DNA from: Eucalyptus grandis | Lineage: Eukaryota; Streptophyta; Magnoliopsida; Myrtales; Myrtaceae | Direction: 5' to 3' | Length of the DNA stretch: 64,000 nucleotides | NCBI RefSeq assembly: GCF_016545825.1 | Contig: NC_052613.1 | Coordinates: 8,556,001 to 8,620,000, forward strand | Shown: positions 37,131 through 49,840 of the stretch, piece by piece | Numbering within the stretch: position 1 is the first letter of the stretch | How the letters are laid out: each line of letters begins with the position of its first letter | Notes under the pieces: generated by a model | What the model saw: the letters and a program-made list of their open reading frames with translations, nothing else | What the model was told of the DNA's origin: nothing | Database searches by the model: none | Position numbers and translations under genes: made by a program

Positions 37131-40100
37131 AACCACGCTAATATCCTAAAACAAAAAAATACCTTCGAATCCTTTTAAAATCTTATATGGCGTCGTTGAT
37201 ATAAGTTGTCATGTCAGTTTTTAACAGTTATAATTCACAGTATTTCTAGGTCAATCGTGTAAGGTTAATGATATAAAATTGGTATATCCATGTCTCAGAA
37301 GATAAGTTTAGCATTTCTTGTGAAATTATTATAATAATAATTAATAATAATAATAACAGAGTACGAGAGAAGGGGGCTTTGTCCCCACAGCAATGTCTCT
37401 ATTACCATAAAAAAACGAATCATAAACGAATCACTTCCTCAGTGGTGGTGGGAACCAAAACGGAGCGCAGTTTTTGAACAAAGTGTCGGAATCACTGTAG
37501 GGGCTTTTGTTTCAGCTGGGTCGTCGGATCAAGCGACCTGGTGGGGCCCGACGGTGACGTGGACTGCGGAGATACCCTCGTTTCGTTGAGCTTTCTATTT
37601 GTCTGATGATGATAAACTTCTGCCTTTTTTTTTTTTCTTGGGTTTGCACATAAAGCTCAGAAAGAACCGCACTACAACGTAAAGCGACATATGCAAGAAA
37701 ACAGGGGAACACTATCATTTTCGAACTGAGGAAAATTCAAAACTGAAAAATAAATAAAATAATAAAACAAAGCCGACACGACAATACCTTTTTTAATTTT
37801 TTTATGACAATAGCATTTTTAATAATTGATGCACACGTATTTGCCTTGCCGTGCAAGTGGGACCCATGTGTTTGTCAGCTGATGACGCGACCCTCCCACT
37901 AACCTCATTTTCTTAAGAGCTTGCTTAAAGGATTTTCGGGATTTGAATTTTGATTCTAGACCGCTCCAATCTATTACTTTTTTTTACGTTTTGATTACCA
38001 TGTCATGCTTCCGTAAATATTTTAGAATGGAAATGTAATTTTTCAAATCTTGACAAGAAGGTAAAGAGTTGCTTTTGGGAGTACAAAAAAGAGTGCTTTT
38101 GAGAAAGTATAAAGGTTAAAAATTACTAACTAACACATTAATGTATTTATCCCGAACTAATGTCCATCTCATTAAAAATCTTAAATCGATGCTCCATGAA
38201 GCATTTGTCTCAAATATAATTCCTATCGCACAAAACATTTCAAACCAGTATTTCATAATACATTCATTTCAAATCTACTCGCTATTTGTAATTTTAGATT
38301 TGAAGCAATAGGCAAATTTGGAGTCAAGGTAACCTTGAGAATTTTCGTGAGAATATCAATTTGGGAGTTTTCAAATGTATTAACTCAAAATTCAAGGCAG
38401 ACTAAATGAATCGAACTCAATTGGTATTCCATAAAACATTTATGGCAAACCTAATTTTCATCTCACAAAACATTTCAAACCAATATTCCGTAATGCATTT
38501 ACCTCAAATTTACCCTCTATCTACAATTTTAGATTTGACGTGGTAGGTGGATTGAGTAAATGTGTCGTGAAAACATCAATTTGAGAATTTTTTGATGGTT
38601 TTGACACGAAATTCAAGGCCGAAGCAACGGAGTGGGCGCTAACACTCTATTGATCTTTCTTATTGACTAATTGCCTGCTCAAGAAGTATTAGAGTGCGAA
38701 ACGTATAAGCATCACTTGGGTAAAATTTGCACTCTTAGAAAGCATCATGAGAATGCGACAAGAGTAAGCCAAGAAGCCTTGGGGGCGTGTCGTTGCTTTT
38801 GTTGTTTCGTTGTCTCATTAAAAATGAAATTTGTAATATATTTGGGGTCCGGTAGCATGTATTAACTTCCCCAGAAAAATCATCATTAACATTTCTTTTT
38901 GAGCTGGAGATTTATTATTTTACTTATTTACCTATTTATGTACTTAATTAATTTATGATTTCTACGTTAATGAAATCGGAAAATTTAGTGCTCTCGACAA
39001 TTGGCAACGGCAAAAGGACGGTGATGGTTGACTTAAGTATTGGCGTGAATCGAGTCAATCGAGAATCTGTACTTGAATCCAAAAATTAAAATGAAAATAG
39101 TATATTTATTAGGGTATCATCCATAAGTGATAGAATATTAAAATAAAATGAGAAAAAAAATTGATTACGTATACCGAGAGAATATTAAATATAAATTTTG
39201 TTATTTAACTTAATTGCTTGATCGGATTCTTAGGATGCTCTTTTAAAAATATCCTAATTAATTACTGCTGAAATACGTAATCCTAAGAACTGCCACTTGC
39301 TGTCTGTGTCTGGGTAACGGAAAAGAAAAATGAGTTGTCCTTTTTGTTTCCATCTGTGCAATTTCCGGAGTACATAGATTGTCGAGAGCCAATGCCATTT
39401 CTTTTTTCTTTTTCTTTTTTCTTTTTTCTTTTTTCTATAATTTATTATTAAGTGCCATGGATTATTCTTTTTGAGTTTGTACTTCTAATATTTATGATTG
39501 GGATCACAAATAACATTTATAATGGCTCGGATGGTATTGGATGTAATATACCCAACATCGCTCGTTTACAAAATTTATATCTCCTTTATGGGTGCGTTTA
39601 TTTTAGTGAAAGAGATTTTCGAGAGTTAATTTTCCAAACTTTCATGCAGTTTGATTTATTGAAAATGATTATTCATTCAAAATTCTTTTATGATCAAAAG
39701 AAAGTTCACATTGTTTCCCCCTGTTATTAGCTCTCGATATTCCCTTCCCATTGAATTAATAACATTATCCCTTACGAGTGCCGTTGTTGGCTTAAGATTA
39801 TTTCTTGCATTTTTTTCTTCTTTTTTCTTTTGTTTCAATTTTACTAGAGACAGAATTATCCATACTCCTCTCAAATAATATTAACTAAGGTTAAATGTGG
39901 GGTTTACTCTTGATGTAAGATTATCACTTGCCTTTTTTTCTTTTTTTTTTTTTTTTTTTTTTCTTTCTTCATTTGAAACAAAATTGGCATTTTTATTTTT
40001 CCAAAAAAAAAAATATTAGATAGATAATAACTAATTATTTGACCAAAAAGAGCTAATTATTGTGTTAATGAACTATACATTTTTTTTTGTACTAGGAAAA

Positions 40101-41600
40101 TATTATTCAAAAAATAACCTAAGCACGAGTAAGAGTGAAAAAAACCAACTAGTTTTAATTTGCATTCCATTTAATTATAACTTTAATATGTCTCATTACA
40201 TTGTAGTTTGTGTATCTCAATTGCTCAACTTTCATCTTATTTGGTGAATAATAATCAAATTTTTAATTATTTGTTGTGCGATGCTTTAAATATTTTAAGT
40301 GAACCCGATCCATGTTTAAAGCAAAAAACTTAAGAAGGTAGTCAATCAAACAATATCTGGTCTTTAGTCAATCAAACAATATCTGGTCTTTCTTTTTATA
40401 ACGTGCAATAGAAATATTATGTTAATCACAATAGTTACCTCTCTTATCGCAACTAAGAAGAACATATTTGTCTCTCTTTAACCTTATTTATAGAGACAAC
40501 ATAACTTTGAGTAAGAAAATATATCCGCACACTAGTCAAAAGATCCTCTCGTTTTATAAAATTATTTGGTAAAGTTTCGAATGAACATGATAAATTGATG
40601 TTCTTCATTTGTACTTTCATCATTAAAAGATGCATTTAAGCAAAAAAAAAAAAAACAATGTTGTATTCCATAGTAACGAAAGATGAGTAAATTGTGTAAA
40701 ATGCATACATCACCCATAGTATCGAAGTGCAAAAATCCACAATCTTGAGACTAATCAAGAGAAATAAAGTAAACAATTTAAAAAATAGAACTAAGATTTA
40801 TTTACTAGATATATGATTAGTGCTTGTTCATATTACAACAATGGTGAATGAGTTTAGAAAAAGATAAACATGAAGAAAATATTGGAATGTAATTGGTGTG
40901 GAAGAAGTGGTTAGGGTGAAAAAAAAAATTGTTTGAAATGGATGTGTGTAGTTTTGTCTTTTAGTAAAATTGAAACGGAAGAAGAAAAAAATTAAGAAAT
41001 AATCTTAAATCAAGAGTGAGACTTTGTGGTTAATTTGGGTGTAAAAAATTAGTGTAAATAGAGTGAGCCTCAAAAGAAATATCTATGCTTAGTAGAAAAA
41101 GGAATTTTTTATATGAAAAAGGAAAACATTTTCCCAAAAAATGAATTTCTAGGATACCATTTTTCTTTTTATCATAAAATCTTCTCAAAAACAAATACAG
41201 GTTATACACACGTAGTTTCTCTTCATTTATCCTCTAGACTATTTTGTGCACGCGGTCCCCTTGTTCATTGAAATCCACACATCATATCTAATCCAATTTG
41301 TTGAACTTTCTAACATAGCCAGCGTGAGCTCAATCTAATGGTCCAGAACAAAGTACATAAACTTAAGGTTAAAAAAAAAAAAATGGACAATAAAATCCAT
41401 ACCGTAAAAAGAAAAGGCAAGAACATCACATGCCATAAAATAAGGGCTTAATTAACGCCATAATCCCAAATTTAATCAAGAAGACAAATGAATAATCTAC
41501 TCAAAATGGCCGGTTGTGGTACGTCACATCGCCCACTCGATCCAGCAATAATGCTTCATGCCAAGGTCACCCTCCTTCCCTCGTAGCCCCGAAAACATTA
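37131..41600. other. Gene-poor AT-rich intergenic DNA
   Basis: No gene is seen. There are several poly-T/poly-A tracts (for example 39937-39960 and 40640-40655), a direct repeat caatcaaacaatatctggtc (about 40340-40390), and a possible TIR element between gggtgcgttt (39591) and an inverted AT-rich stretch near 41190. ORFs here lack any recognisable motif. Confidence 0.5.
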
Positions 41601-41629
41601 ATTTAATGATCCAGTTCGATCCATCCTCA

Positions 41630-41635
41630 TATAAA
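41630..41635 (+). promoter_or_regulatory. TATA box of the USP-like gene
   Basis: tataaa in the context catataaacc lies about 215 bp before the ATG at 41850. A C-rich leader and a GA-repeat (about 41713-41737) follow. Position and context fit a plant core promoter; it is not proven. Confidence 0.5.
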
Positions 41636-41849
41636 CCAAACACCCCTCCCTCCTCAACCTCTCCAATCCCATCCTCGTCCCCACCTAGGCATCTCCCTCT
41701 TCCCTGTCCTAGAGATAGAGAGAGAGAAAGAGAGAGGGGCCGCATTGTCCTAGAGAGAGAAAGGCCGCAAGGTGTGCGGAGTTCGTGACGGACCCAACTC
41801 CCCAGAAGGGTAAAATTCCAGGGAGGGGGAGGGGGAGGGGGAGAGGGGG

Positions 41850-44352
41850 ATGGATGTGAGGAAGATAGCGGTGGTGGTGGAGGACGCGGAGGCGGCGAGG
41901 ACGGCGCTCGGGTGGGCCCTCCGCAACCTGCTCCGCTGCGGCGACGTGATCACCCTCCTCCACGTCTACTCCGCCGCCGCCGGCGGCTCCAGGAGCAGGA
42001 AGAAGCTGCGGCTCCTCCGCCTCCGGGGCTACCAGCTGGCCCTCTCCTTCAAGGACATCTGCAGCAGCTTCCCCAACGTAAGCTCCATTTTGCTCGGCTC
42101 CGCTCTTCCTCCTTATAAAAGTCCCCACTGGGTTCGGTTCGGTTCGGTCCAGTGATCGGAGAATTTGTTTTGCAGACCAATATAGAGATTGTGGTCGCGG
42201 AGGGCGACCAGGAGGGCGCGAAGATCGCGTCGCTGGTGAGGGAGATGGGCGCGTCGGCCCTCGTCGTCGGGCTCCACGACCGGAGCTTCCTCTACAAGTA
42301 AGCCTCTCCCTTCCTGCGGAAACTTCCCGGTTCCATCGCTCTTGCTCTGTTTCCCGAAGCAGAGCTCGTCGACTCTGCAAAATTCGAGCCCTGCGCTTGA
42401 TGGGTTTTTAGCTGCGATCGATTTGAACGCCTGCGAATCGCGAAACTCCGTTCTTGTGCGGCGAATTGAGAGAGGAAGAGAGAGGGAGAGATGACTCGAG
42501 AACAGGTCAACCTACCCGGCGGACGACGTGCAATCTAATGTCAAGTTCGACCACCTAATCTTCCATCTTTCTCTTCTTTTTTTTCTTTTGGGTTTTGCTT
42601 GACTCGAACAGGATGGAGCCAATGATGGAGCAGGGCAAGCCCTTGTTGACCGACCATGTGCTTGTGCTCGTTCATTCATTTCGTTCTATTTTTCCCCCCT
42701 TTTTCACTTCTGTCTTTTTGTTCCATTATTGAAGTTAATTTGCACTCATGCTAGATTTTATCACGATTTCAAAATTGAATCTTTTTTTTTTTTTTTTTCA
42801 TTTCGATGGAAAAGCAATAAATGGTTTTTTTTTTTTTTTTTTTTTAACTTCGAAAAGGGTACGAAAAAGGGCGTCGACAAAATGAGTGGGCAATGTCAGA
42901 CATGAAAACGAAATAAGACAAAGCACGGCAAAAAGGTTCGAGTACCAGACGATGCGACTCGTCTGTTTTATATATTTGTACTAATCAACACATTCTCATC
43001 GATCATTAGAGGCCAATTGCTCGGCTAATGGAAGGAAAATGATGTTTGACTATGCCATCACCACACATCAATGGAAATTGCCATAGGCTCTTTTTTTTTT
43101 TTGGTGAAAAATGAATAATTTGAAAATTATTTTTTAAAAGTAATTGCTTGAAATAATTAGTCGATGAAATTTCCATAGTCAATAACAATTTTTTTCTTCC
43201 ATTCTTTCACTTCCGCAAAAGATAAAAACCATCATTTAAAAAATATATTTTTAAATTATTTATTTTTCGCAAAATATAAAGGACCTTAGTATAGAATGTG
43301 CAGTGAATTTTTCTCTATAATGGGTTTGACCGAGGCTAGGGGATTAGGATCATGGTGGATGGCCTGATCAAACTCATACAGAGCTCACGTGTTATGTTCA
43401 TTGGAGGCAAGCTAAGACACTGTGTACTGGGTTCCACATCCATAAAGGCTTTGTCAAGTGGGGGATTTGGTGAACCATCGTGAGCAACTGTAGCATCTTT
43501 TACACTGTTTGTCCATCATATTACTATCGTTAGCTTGTCCGAGAGCGGGAAAAGAGCTGATCGATTTGATTCTCATTCGCGGGACAAAGAGAACCGACTC
43601 GTTGTGTTTGGTTCAACATTTCCAAGAGGCTTTCAGGCTGAAAGTCCAATGCTGGACCGTTTGGTTCAACTTTGAAGTCAGCTTTCAACTTTCAACTTGC
43701 CTTAAAAATGCCGAAAGCCCAAAATGTCATTGTGTTATGCACCGAGACGGGGGATTAGAAGCTCTTTATTGCTTCTAAGTGGCCTGCTAATTACGGAAAT
43801 TGGGTTTGGTGAAGCATCATGCAGAATCCTAGTACCTGCAAAAGGGCAAATGCATTGATTTTTCTTTGAGGTACTTCCAACTGCTCGAAAACCTAAAACC
43901 GGACATTCTTGTTTGGGCATGCGTTGCAGGTTGGCCATGACCCACGACGACATTGCGAGCAACTTCAACTGCAGAGTCCTAGCCATCAGGCAACCACCTT
44001 CTTCCCCGTTCAGCAGCACCAAGACTCATGTGATTACGACGGACGCTTCATCGATCAACTTGGACTTTTCCCAGGTCGATATGACCCCGTTGGAGTAAGA
44101 TTTCGTCCCCTTAAAGTTCTTGAACGTATCGAACACTTCCATGATATCAATACAATAAGGAGAAAAAGAATCCTGCACTTTAGACTTTTTTCTCAGATGA
44201 GGTTCTAAACAGTGCATTTGCTTGAATGGACATATTGCAGCCTACCTGATATTCATCCGCCTAAAATCCCTTACCGGTTATGCCCAAATCCCTCGGCCAT
44301 CATCTGGAGATCGAGGAAACCGAGGAGAAGACGAGGCGGTTCTTCAAGATGA
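41850..44352 (+). CDS. Universal stress protein (USP/UspA-fold) family protein
   Basis: Gene model: 41850-42077, 42176-42297, 43930-44094, 44241-44352, all with gt/ag borders and consistent phases, giving 208 residues. The fold is seen in the first strand and helix (MDVRKIAVVVEDAEAARTAL, then GWALRNLL), in ITLLHVYS, and in the second half (IEIVVAEGDQEGAKIASLV, then ASALVVGLHDRSF). The usual ATP-binding GxxGx9G(S/T) motif is not there after VVGLHD, so this is likely a non-ATP-binding member. The C-terminus is a plant-type extension (DFSQVDM, PKIPYRLCP, AIIWRSR) ending in an Arg-rich tail. Family members act in stress and hormone responses; no specific role can be read. Intron 2 is long (1.63 kb). 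The gene appears intact. Confidence 0.9.
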
Positions 44353-45469
44353 CCCTATCAAAGCTGGTCGAACCCATTTACACACAGTTCTCTCTATCTC
44401 TCTCTTTGTCCCCTTCCTCATTGGAGAGCTGGATGGACTGGCATTTAGTTCTGGTCCATGGCATGATCCTTCTCTCATCAACTCACTCTCACAGATGATA
44501 CAACACCCTCAGATTACAGAAGACTGAAAATAGATGAAGATTGACAACACACCCTTACTGTTTTGATTGATTAGCTCATCTCACTTTCCTACTCTTCTCT
44601 TCATAGCCATTTAGACTCTTCTAATCTTTCACACAGTTCATCTTCATAGTTCATAACTCGAGATCGGTACTTTGACATTGCTAAGGAACTGACCTCTCTG
44701 TTCCGGGACTGACTCCTAAAGCGCACACCAGTAAGATTGCAATCGCACCGCAATCAGTGAACGCTTACATTAACCTGCACGCGCATGTGTTGGGAATGTG
44801 CCAAACGATGAGTATCGGTCGGTGAAAGCGTTGCTGTTCAACGATGCTCTGAAGAAAATCGAGTGGTGTTAGATTCTGCTATCAAAGGCAAGAATAACAG
44901 GAAGGATATCATGACCAATTGAGTCTTCTTGGTTCTTGGCCAAGAAAGGAGGACAAATCCTCTGAACTCTTGCCTGTTGCCTGAGTTTCGGCTTCCCTCT
45001 TTCTTATCCATGAGTTTAAGGTATTATTCACCGAGTTCGCGGATTTAAGCAAAACGCAGTTCCTCGTAGAATCGAGTAGTAATAACGCCGCAAGAACTTG
45101 AATTTTCGTATCTTATACAATTGAGCATTTAAAATTTTTGTTTGTTCAATCAAGTTACTTAAGTTTTTAAATTTGGGTCAAAATGAGACGTTCCTTAAAA
45201 TCGCAGATGGAAAATGTTGACGTGTACAGTAATGCCGTTAAAAAGTCATTGACCATCCACATTGGCATTTAAAATAACCTCTTGAAATGATGTGACGTCA
45301 GTAAGACATCGGATGGCAAAAATCATGTAAGCCTACACTTTCTCCCTCACCTAATTACCCAAAAACCTCCACAGAAATGGTTGTTGGGTAAGAGATCCAC
45401 ATCATTAATTATGCGCAAATTTCGCTGGGTAAGTTTTTCAATAGATGCATCACATCGAGCTAATTTGAA
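44353..45469. other. 3' flank of the USP gene and AT-rich spacer
   Basis: The first ~250 bp are probably 3' UTR. A gapped TE-like patch (about 45120-45330: caattgagcatttaaaattt, then a gacgt-containing stretch) resembles half of the TIR element at 36640-37130. No gene is seen. Confidence 0.4.
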
Positions 45470-48401
45470 AAGTTGAGGTTCTTCTATTAAATAAGATAAA
45501 AATTTAGATACTCGATTATAAGACAAATGAAAGTTCACATACTTACACTATTGCTACCCTAAATTGGTGCATCGCAACATTTTCTTACTACATAAATGTC
45601 ATGCAAGATGAACAATGCACAAGTCTTACGAAAAAAAAAAAAAAAAAAAACTGCCATTGTAAGAAACAAGGATGAAATAAACAATTGAATCAATGACATG
45701 TTTCAACAGCATTCTCCATTCGGTAATTCATGCAAAAAAAAAAAAAATACTTCGTAAGACTCTCGATAAATTTCATACATCTAGCGATAATAATCCTATA
45801 TCTCCAACCTCTTAAATTAGAGAGAGAGAGAAAAAAGCGCAAAGATACAAATGACAAAATGATTTTTCTAGAGAAAAAACAAAGGAAAAATAAAATAAAA
45901 TTAGATACTTGATTATAAGAGAGATAAAAGTTCGTATACCTACGCTATTGTTGCCCTAAATTGAAGCATCACAATAAATGTCATGAAAGATGGATAATAC
46001 ACAAGTCTTACGAAAAATTAAACAATTGAATCGATGGCATATTCTGGTAGCGTTTTTCTCTTGCTAATACATGCAAAAATATAGTTCGTAAGACTGTCGA
46101 CAAATTTCATATATCTAGGAATCGGAATCTTGTATCTCCAACCTCTTAAATTAAAGAAACACAAAACAATTCGGGAAATACAAAAATACCAAAATGATTT
46201 TTCTAGAGAAAACAACAAAAGAGAAAAACAAAAACAAAAAAAATTAGATACTGGACTATATGACAAATAAAAGTTTGTATACTGACGCTATCATTACCCT
46301 AAATTGATGCATCATAACTTTTTAAAACTACATAAATGTTATGAAAGACGGACGATACACAAGTGTTACTACGAAACAAGTAGTTGAATCGATAACATGT
46401 TTCAGTATCGTTTTTCGCTTGGTAATTCATGCAAAAAGATACTTCATAAGACTCTTGACAAATTTCATACATCTAGCGATTGGAATCTGGTATCTCCAAC
46501 TCCAACCTCTTAAATTAGAGAAACAGAAAAAAAAATTCACAAAATATAAAATATGCCAAAATGATTTTTCTAGAGAAAAAAACAAAGGGAAAAGAAAGGA
46601 AAAAAACAAAAAAAAATTAGATACTCATTTATAAGACATATAAAAGTTTGTGTACTTACGTTATCGTTGCCCTAAATTGGTACATCACAAGATTTTATTA
46701 TTATATAAATGTCGGGAAAGACGGAAAATACACAAATCTTACAACGAAATAAGCAATTGAATCAATGACATGTTTCAATAGTGTTTTTCACTTGATAATT
46801 TGTACAAAAAGATATTTTGTAAGACTCTGGACAAATTTTATTACATCTAGCGATCGGAATTTAGTATCTCCAACCTCTTAAATTAAAGAAACAGAAAAAA
46901 AAATTAAGGAAATAAAAAAATGCCAAAAATGATTTCATTTAGAAAAAAAAAAAGGAAAGGAACCAAAAAAATTTGGATACACGATTATAAAACAGATAAA
47001 AGTTCGTCTAATTACGTTGCTCTAAATCTATGCATCACAACATTTTATTACCACATAAATGTTATGAAAGACGGACAATACACAAGTCTTAGGATGAAAT
47101 AAGTAATTGAATCGATGACATATTTTGCTAGCGTTTTTTGCTTAGTAATTCGTGCAAAAAAAAAAATTTAGATGACTCGACAAATTTCATACATCTAGCA
47201 ATCGGAATCTGGTATCTCCAACTTCTTAAATTAATAAAACAAAAAAAAAATTGTGAAATACAAAAATGCCAAAATGATTTTTCTAGAGAAAAAAAAAAAA
47301 AATATTATATACTCAATTATAAGACAGGCAAAAGTTCATATACCTACGCTAAATCATTGCCCTAGATTGATGCATCACAATATTTTATTACTACATAAAT
47401 GTCATGAAAGACGAACAATATACAAGTCTTACAACGAAATAAGCAATTGAATCGATGACATGTTTTGGTAGCATTTTTTGCTTAGTAATCCATGCAAAAA
47501 GATACTTCCTAAGACTCTCGACAAATTTCATACATCTAGCAATCAAAATCCTATATCTCCAACCTCTTAAATTAAATAAACAGAAAAAAAAATCAGGAAA
47601 TACAAAAATGGCAAAATGACTTTTCTGAGAGAAAAAATCAAAAGAAAAAATCAAAAAAATTTAGATACTCTACTATAAGACAGATAAAAGTTCATATACT
47701 TACGCTATCATGGCCCCAAATTGATGCATCACAACATTTTATTACTACAAAAATCTAATGAAAGACAAATAATAAACAAGTGTTACGACTAAATAAGCAA
47801 TTGAACCGATAACATCTTTCGGTAGCATTTTTCGCTTGTTTAATTCGTGCAAAAAGATACTTCATAGGACTTTTGACAAATTTCATACATCTAGTGATCA
47901 AAATCTGGTATCTTCAACCTCTTAAATTAAAGAGACAGAAAAAAAATTGCGAAGATACAAACATGCCAAAATGATTTTTTTTTTAATAAAGAAAAAAAAG
48001 GAAAGAAACCAAAAAAAGTTAGATACTTGGTTATAAGATAGATTTGTTCGCATACTTACGCTATCATTGCCCTAAATTAATGCATTACAATATTTATTAC
48101 TACATATATGTCATGAAAAAAAGACGATACACACATCTTACAACGAATACACTAACAAAAAAATTGTCTGTCATTGGAACCAAATATATATGATATAAGT
48201 AAACCCACCCACGCATGTCTAGTTGAGGCCCGACCTTCTGACCGCCAAGTCAGGGGTTTGACTCTCAAAGTTCACCACAACTCCCAGAGCAGTTCTATGA
48301 CTTAAGAGGGCACCTCGGCTGGTGGGTTGCTAGGCTAGTTTTCCTCGAGGTATAGTTGGTGTTATGCTCCCGTAAGATGAGCTAGGTCGGATCCTCGGCA
48401 T

Positions 48402-48445
<44 letters not shown>

Positions 48446-48720
48446 ATAAGTAATTGATACCATTGAAATGAGAATTGAATTCTTAATATGTTTCTGCAAT
48501 GTTCTTTGCTTGTGCCAAAAATCAATTGTAAAAACTTTCAATAAATTTTTTATATTTAATAGTTGAAACTTGAAACCTGGTATCTCTAGTATCTTAAATT
48601 GAAGAAACTGAAAAAGGGGAAGAAGGCGTGAAGAGACAAATTGAACAAAATGATTTTCCTAACAAAGCAATAACAAAAAGGAGAAAAAAAAGGAAAAAAA
48701 AAAAAAACTAAAGATTGGCT
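45470..48720. repeat. Satellite-like tandem array, unit about 340-400 bp, ~8 copies
   Basis: The anchor ccctaaattg (or variants), followed by gcatcacaa, recurs at 45557, 45954, 46297, 46670, 47020, 47360, 47714 and 48070, with spacings of 397, 343, 373, 350, 340, 354 and 356. Each unit also has atgtcatgaaagacg, caagtcttacgacgaa, gcaattgaatcgatgacatg, cgacaaatttcatacatcta, tatctccaacctcttaaatt and ccaaaatgatttttctagag, plus an A-rich variable stretch. A more diverged part-unit continues at 48454-48720 beyond a SINE. No stable ORF is present. Confidence 0.92.
48203..48441 (+). mobile_element. tRNA-type SINE inserted in the tandem array
   Basis: A 12-bp target duplication tgatataagtaa flanks it (48191-48202 and 48442-48453), extended by neighbouring TA bases. 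The body begins acccacccacgcatg and holds an A-box-like tgtctagttgagg (about 48216-48228) and a B-box-like gggtttgactctc (about 48252-48264) at tRNA-like spacing. It ends in aaaa plus a (TA)n tail (about 48406-48440). With no coding content, a size of about 240 bp, internal pol III boxes and a TSD, a SINE is the best reading. Confidence 0.82.
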
Positions 48721-49840
48721 CGACCGTTTAATTTGAATTGTTAAAAACGGAGTCAAAAAACGAGCGAGTTGAAGCTGAAGCTCAGAGCCAGCGTGGCAGC
48801 AAGCTGGGCCTGGGGCTCGGCAAACAGACCGAGCAAAGCTGAATACGAAAAAGGCTGAGCTGACTCGTCTCGACTCGACTCGACTCGAGTCCAAACCCAT
48901 CCCCCTTTAGCCGCTGAGTCAAATCCGCCCCCGCTCGAGTCAACTCAGCCGCCGCCGCCGCCGCTCAATTATTGTTTTCCTCGTCGCCGCTCCAATCCTC
49001 CCCTTCCCTTCCCAGTTCGCGGCTTCACTCGGAGTCGAATCGCAACTCAACTCAACTCAACTCAACTCGCCGAAGCCGTCGACGCCGCCGCCGCATCGCC
49101 GCCGAGGATCGCCCCCCCAGATCCCGCGGCTCCTTCGAGCTGATCTCTGTCTCTCTTTCTCTCTCTATCTTTTCTCGGCTTCGATTCGGCTCGGTCGTTT
49201 TCGGTTTTCGGTTTTTTCTTCTCGGCTTCAATCTCCCTCCCTCCTTTCTCCTTCGTTTTCCCTCTCTTTCTCTTTCCCTCCGCCCTGCAAATTTTCCCGG
49301 AAAACGGAAGTCCCGACGATCCCTCGAATCTCTCCCTCTTCCCGAGCTCCGGCCGAGCTCCGGCCGATCGGGTGTGACCATCGTTCGGCTCCTCTGGAGA
49401 GAGAGAGAGAGAGAGAGAGGACTCCATGGACGAAGAGCGCTCTCGGTTGCGTCCGCCGGCGAGGTGAGCGCGCGCTCCGGCGAGATCGCGAATCGAAAGC
49501 CCTAATTTTTTTTGCTTTCGATGGACTTACCGTCGCTTGCCCTTTTGCAGTCGCTGCGTCCGACCGTGAGCTGCGCTGCCGCCGGAGCCGGCGCTCCGCC
49601 CCGCCAGTTCGATTTCGCGCGAATTTCTCAGTGAGGGATCCGAAATTCTCGTCCTTTTTGTCTGCGCGGTTCGAAATGTTCATGCTTTGAAGCTCGTTCG
49701 AGAAGTGATTTCGAGGGAGGCATCGGCGGCTTCGGATTTCGTCTCCTCGCTTCGCTTCCTTGTGAGGATAGATTTCTGGAATTGGCGCTGCGACTGGTCT
49801 GCTAGACGGGAGCTCTTGGTGGGGAAGAAGGGCGAATCAG
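48721..49840 (+). promoter_or_regulatory. Promoter and 5' leader of the BED/hAT gene
   Basis: GC-richer DNA with short tandem repeats: gactc repeats (about 48860-48890), actca repeats (about 49045-49070), (CCG)n near 48950 and (GA)n at about 49397-49420. A possible leader intron runs from 49464 (gtgagc) to 49550 (ttttgcag). Several upstream ATGs lie in the leader. ORFs on either strand here are compositional. Confidence 0.5.

Noticed and set aside
39452..39878. Small ORFs with hydrophobic residues (92 and 62 codons)
   Set aside because: AT-rich intergenic DNA with no conserved motif or splice context; likely chance.
48203..48441. A functional tRNA gene at the A/B-box-like motifs
   Set aside because: No cloverleaf can be formed. 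The boxes are degenerate and the TSD plus TA tail fit a SINE.
48972..49683. ORFs on both strands in the leader of the BED/hAT gene
   Set aside because: Compositional, in CT/GA and CCG repeats. The spliced model starting at MDWNVN at 49841 has better support.
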